Assembly: GCF_052114085.1 (NCBI RefSeq)
Contig: NZ_JBFREB010000001.1
Coordinates: forward strand, 1,798,001 to 1,862,000
Length of the DNA: 64,000 nt
DNA from: Leifsonia sp052114085
Lineage (GTDB): Bacteria > Actinomycetota > Actinomycetes > Actinomycetales > Microbacteriaceae
Reading direction: 5' to 3'
A program made the translations under genes and the position numbers. Of this stretch, positions 63,363-64,000 are shown one piece after another. The notes beneath the pieces are model-generated. The model had not been told where the DNA came from and searched no databases. It worked only from the letters and a program-made list of their open reading frames with translations. Each line of letters opens with the position of its first letter. Position 1 is the stretch's first letter.

Positions 63363-63965
63363 TCAGGAACGCCCGGTGAGCTCGGTCCAGAGCGCGTCGA
63401 CCTGTTCGAGGGTGTGCGAGAGCGTTCCTCCGGTCTCGATCACCACGTCGGCGACGGCCAGCCGTTCGTCGTCGGACGCCTGCGAGCGGATCCGGCGCTC
63501 GGCCTCCCCCGCGTCCATGCCGCGGAGCGTGACCAGCCGCTGGATGCGCGTGGCTGCGTCAGCGTGAGCGACCACGACCCGGTCGAACGGGTACTCGTTG
63601 GCCGACTCGACGAGCAGCGGCACGTCGTAGATCACGATCGCGTCCGGGTCGGCTGCGCCGGCGGCCTCGAAGCGGGCGGTCGAGGCGGCCAGCACGGCCG
63701 GGTGAGTGATTCCGTTCAGCGCCTGCAGCGCCTCGGGGTCGCCGAAGACGATCGCCCCGAGGGCCGGCCGGTTCAGGGAGCCGTCGGCTGCGATCACCCC
63801 TTCACCGAAGCGCTGCGCGATCTCCGCCAGCGCCGGAGTGCCCGGCTCGACGACCTCGCGGGCGATGCGGTCGGCGTCCACAACGACGGCCCCGTTGGAG
63901 GCGAGGCGGGAGGCGATGGTCGATTTTCCGGAGGCGATCCCGCCGGTGAGTCCGATCAGCTGCAC
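63363..63965 (-). CDS. coaE: Dephospho-CoA kinase
   Basis: Last step of coenzyme A synthesis, phosphorylating dephospho-CoA at the ribose 3'-OH. The 200-residue P-loop kinase has LTGGIASGKST (6-16), VVDADRIAREVV with the catalytic aspartate, HPAV and YDVPLLVES. This is the short form without the C-terminal GrpB-like domain seen in mycobacteria. ATG 63965 lies 35 nt from the window edge, so its upstream partner cannot be seen. Confidence 0.95.
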   Translation of the reverse strand: MQLIGLTGGIASGKSTIASRLASNGAVVVDADRIAREVVEPGTPALAEIAQRFGEGVIAADGSLNRPALGAIVFGDPEALQALNGITHPAVLAASTARFEAAGAADPDAIVIYDVPLLVESANEYPFDRVVVAHADAATRIQRLVTLRGMDAGEAERRIRSQASDDERLAVADVVIETGGTLSHTLEQVDALWTELTGRS

Positions 63966-64000
63966 CCGCCAAGACTACCCGCGGCGGGTCCGGGAACGAC

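Overview
The window is a gene-dense, very GC-rich (about 70% by eye) piece of bacterial chromosome with no ribosomal RNA, tRNA, CRISPR array, insertion sequence or prophage visible. RbpA, WhiA, OpcA, a DUF3099 protein, the ImuA'/ImuB/DnaE2 mutasome, GlgM-type glycogen synthase and the tkt-tal-pgi-zwf-opcA-pgl operon mark it as actinobacterial. The protein styles, the short SUF operon, the absence of yvcK between rapZ and whiA, and heme A synthesis by CtaA/CtaB suggest a Microbacteriaceae member (Leifsonia-like). That family call is inference, not the result of a search.

Layout. 1-6 kb: the damage-inducible mutasome imuA'-imuB-dnaE2 behind a LexA box. 6-16 kb: a mixed region on both strands: AMP nucleosidase, a VIT-family membrane protein, an SF2 helicase, an SGNH hydrolase, a D,D-carboxypeptidase, a SPOUT RNA methyltransferase, a class II sirtuin, a histidine phosphatase, a glycosyltransferase and an alpha/beta hydrolase. 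16-24 kb: storage-sugar genes treS, glgA (glgM-like) and glgC, with an exonuclease, ribosomal protein L31B, an ABC ATPase and serB. 24-29 kb: fabG, DUF3099, a Cys-containing small protein, SURF1, a patatin with a possible attenuated leader, and an ABC-F protein. 29-36 kb: sufB-sufD-Rieske-sufC-sufT, and ctaA and ctaB for heme A. 36-44.3 kb: the pentose-phosphate operon. 44.4-56.5 kb: a minus-strand housekeeping block: rbpA, secG, tpiA, pgk, gap, sodA, whiA, rapZ, uvrC, uvrA. 56.7-61 kb: a MoxR/DUF58/DUF4129 membrane operon. 61-64 kb: uvrB and coaE.

Two functional themes stand out. The first is DNA damage: mutasome plus UvrA, UvrB and UvrC, with near-identical LexA boxes in front of imuA' and uvrA. 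The second is central and storage carbon: glycolysis, pentose phosphate, glycogen/trehalose, and respiration (heme A, SURF1, Fe-S assembly).

The least explained structure is a set of about ten composite inverted repeats in intergenic gaps between 0.8 and 45 kb. They mostly lie just after stop codons, often between convergent genes. Several have arms that are themselves palindromes, and at least two sequence families recur many kilobases apart. The other candidate novelty is a short upstream ORF with a strong ribosome binding site and mutually exclusive hairpins in front of the patatin gene. I found no obvious new multi-gene system; most genes are conserved core.
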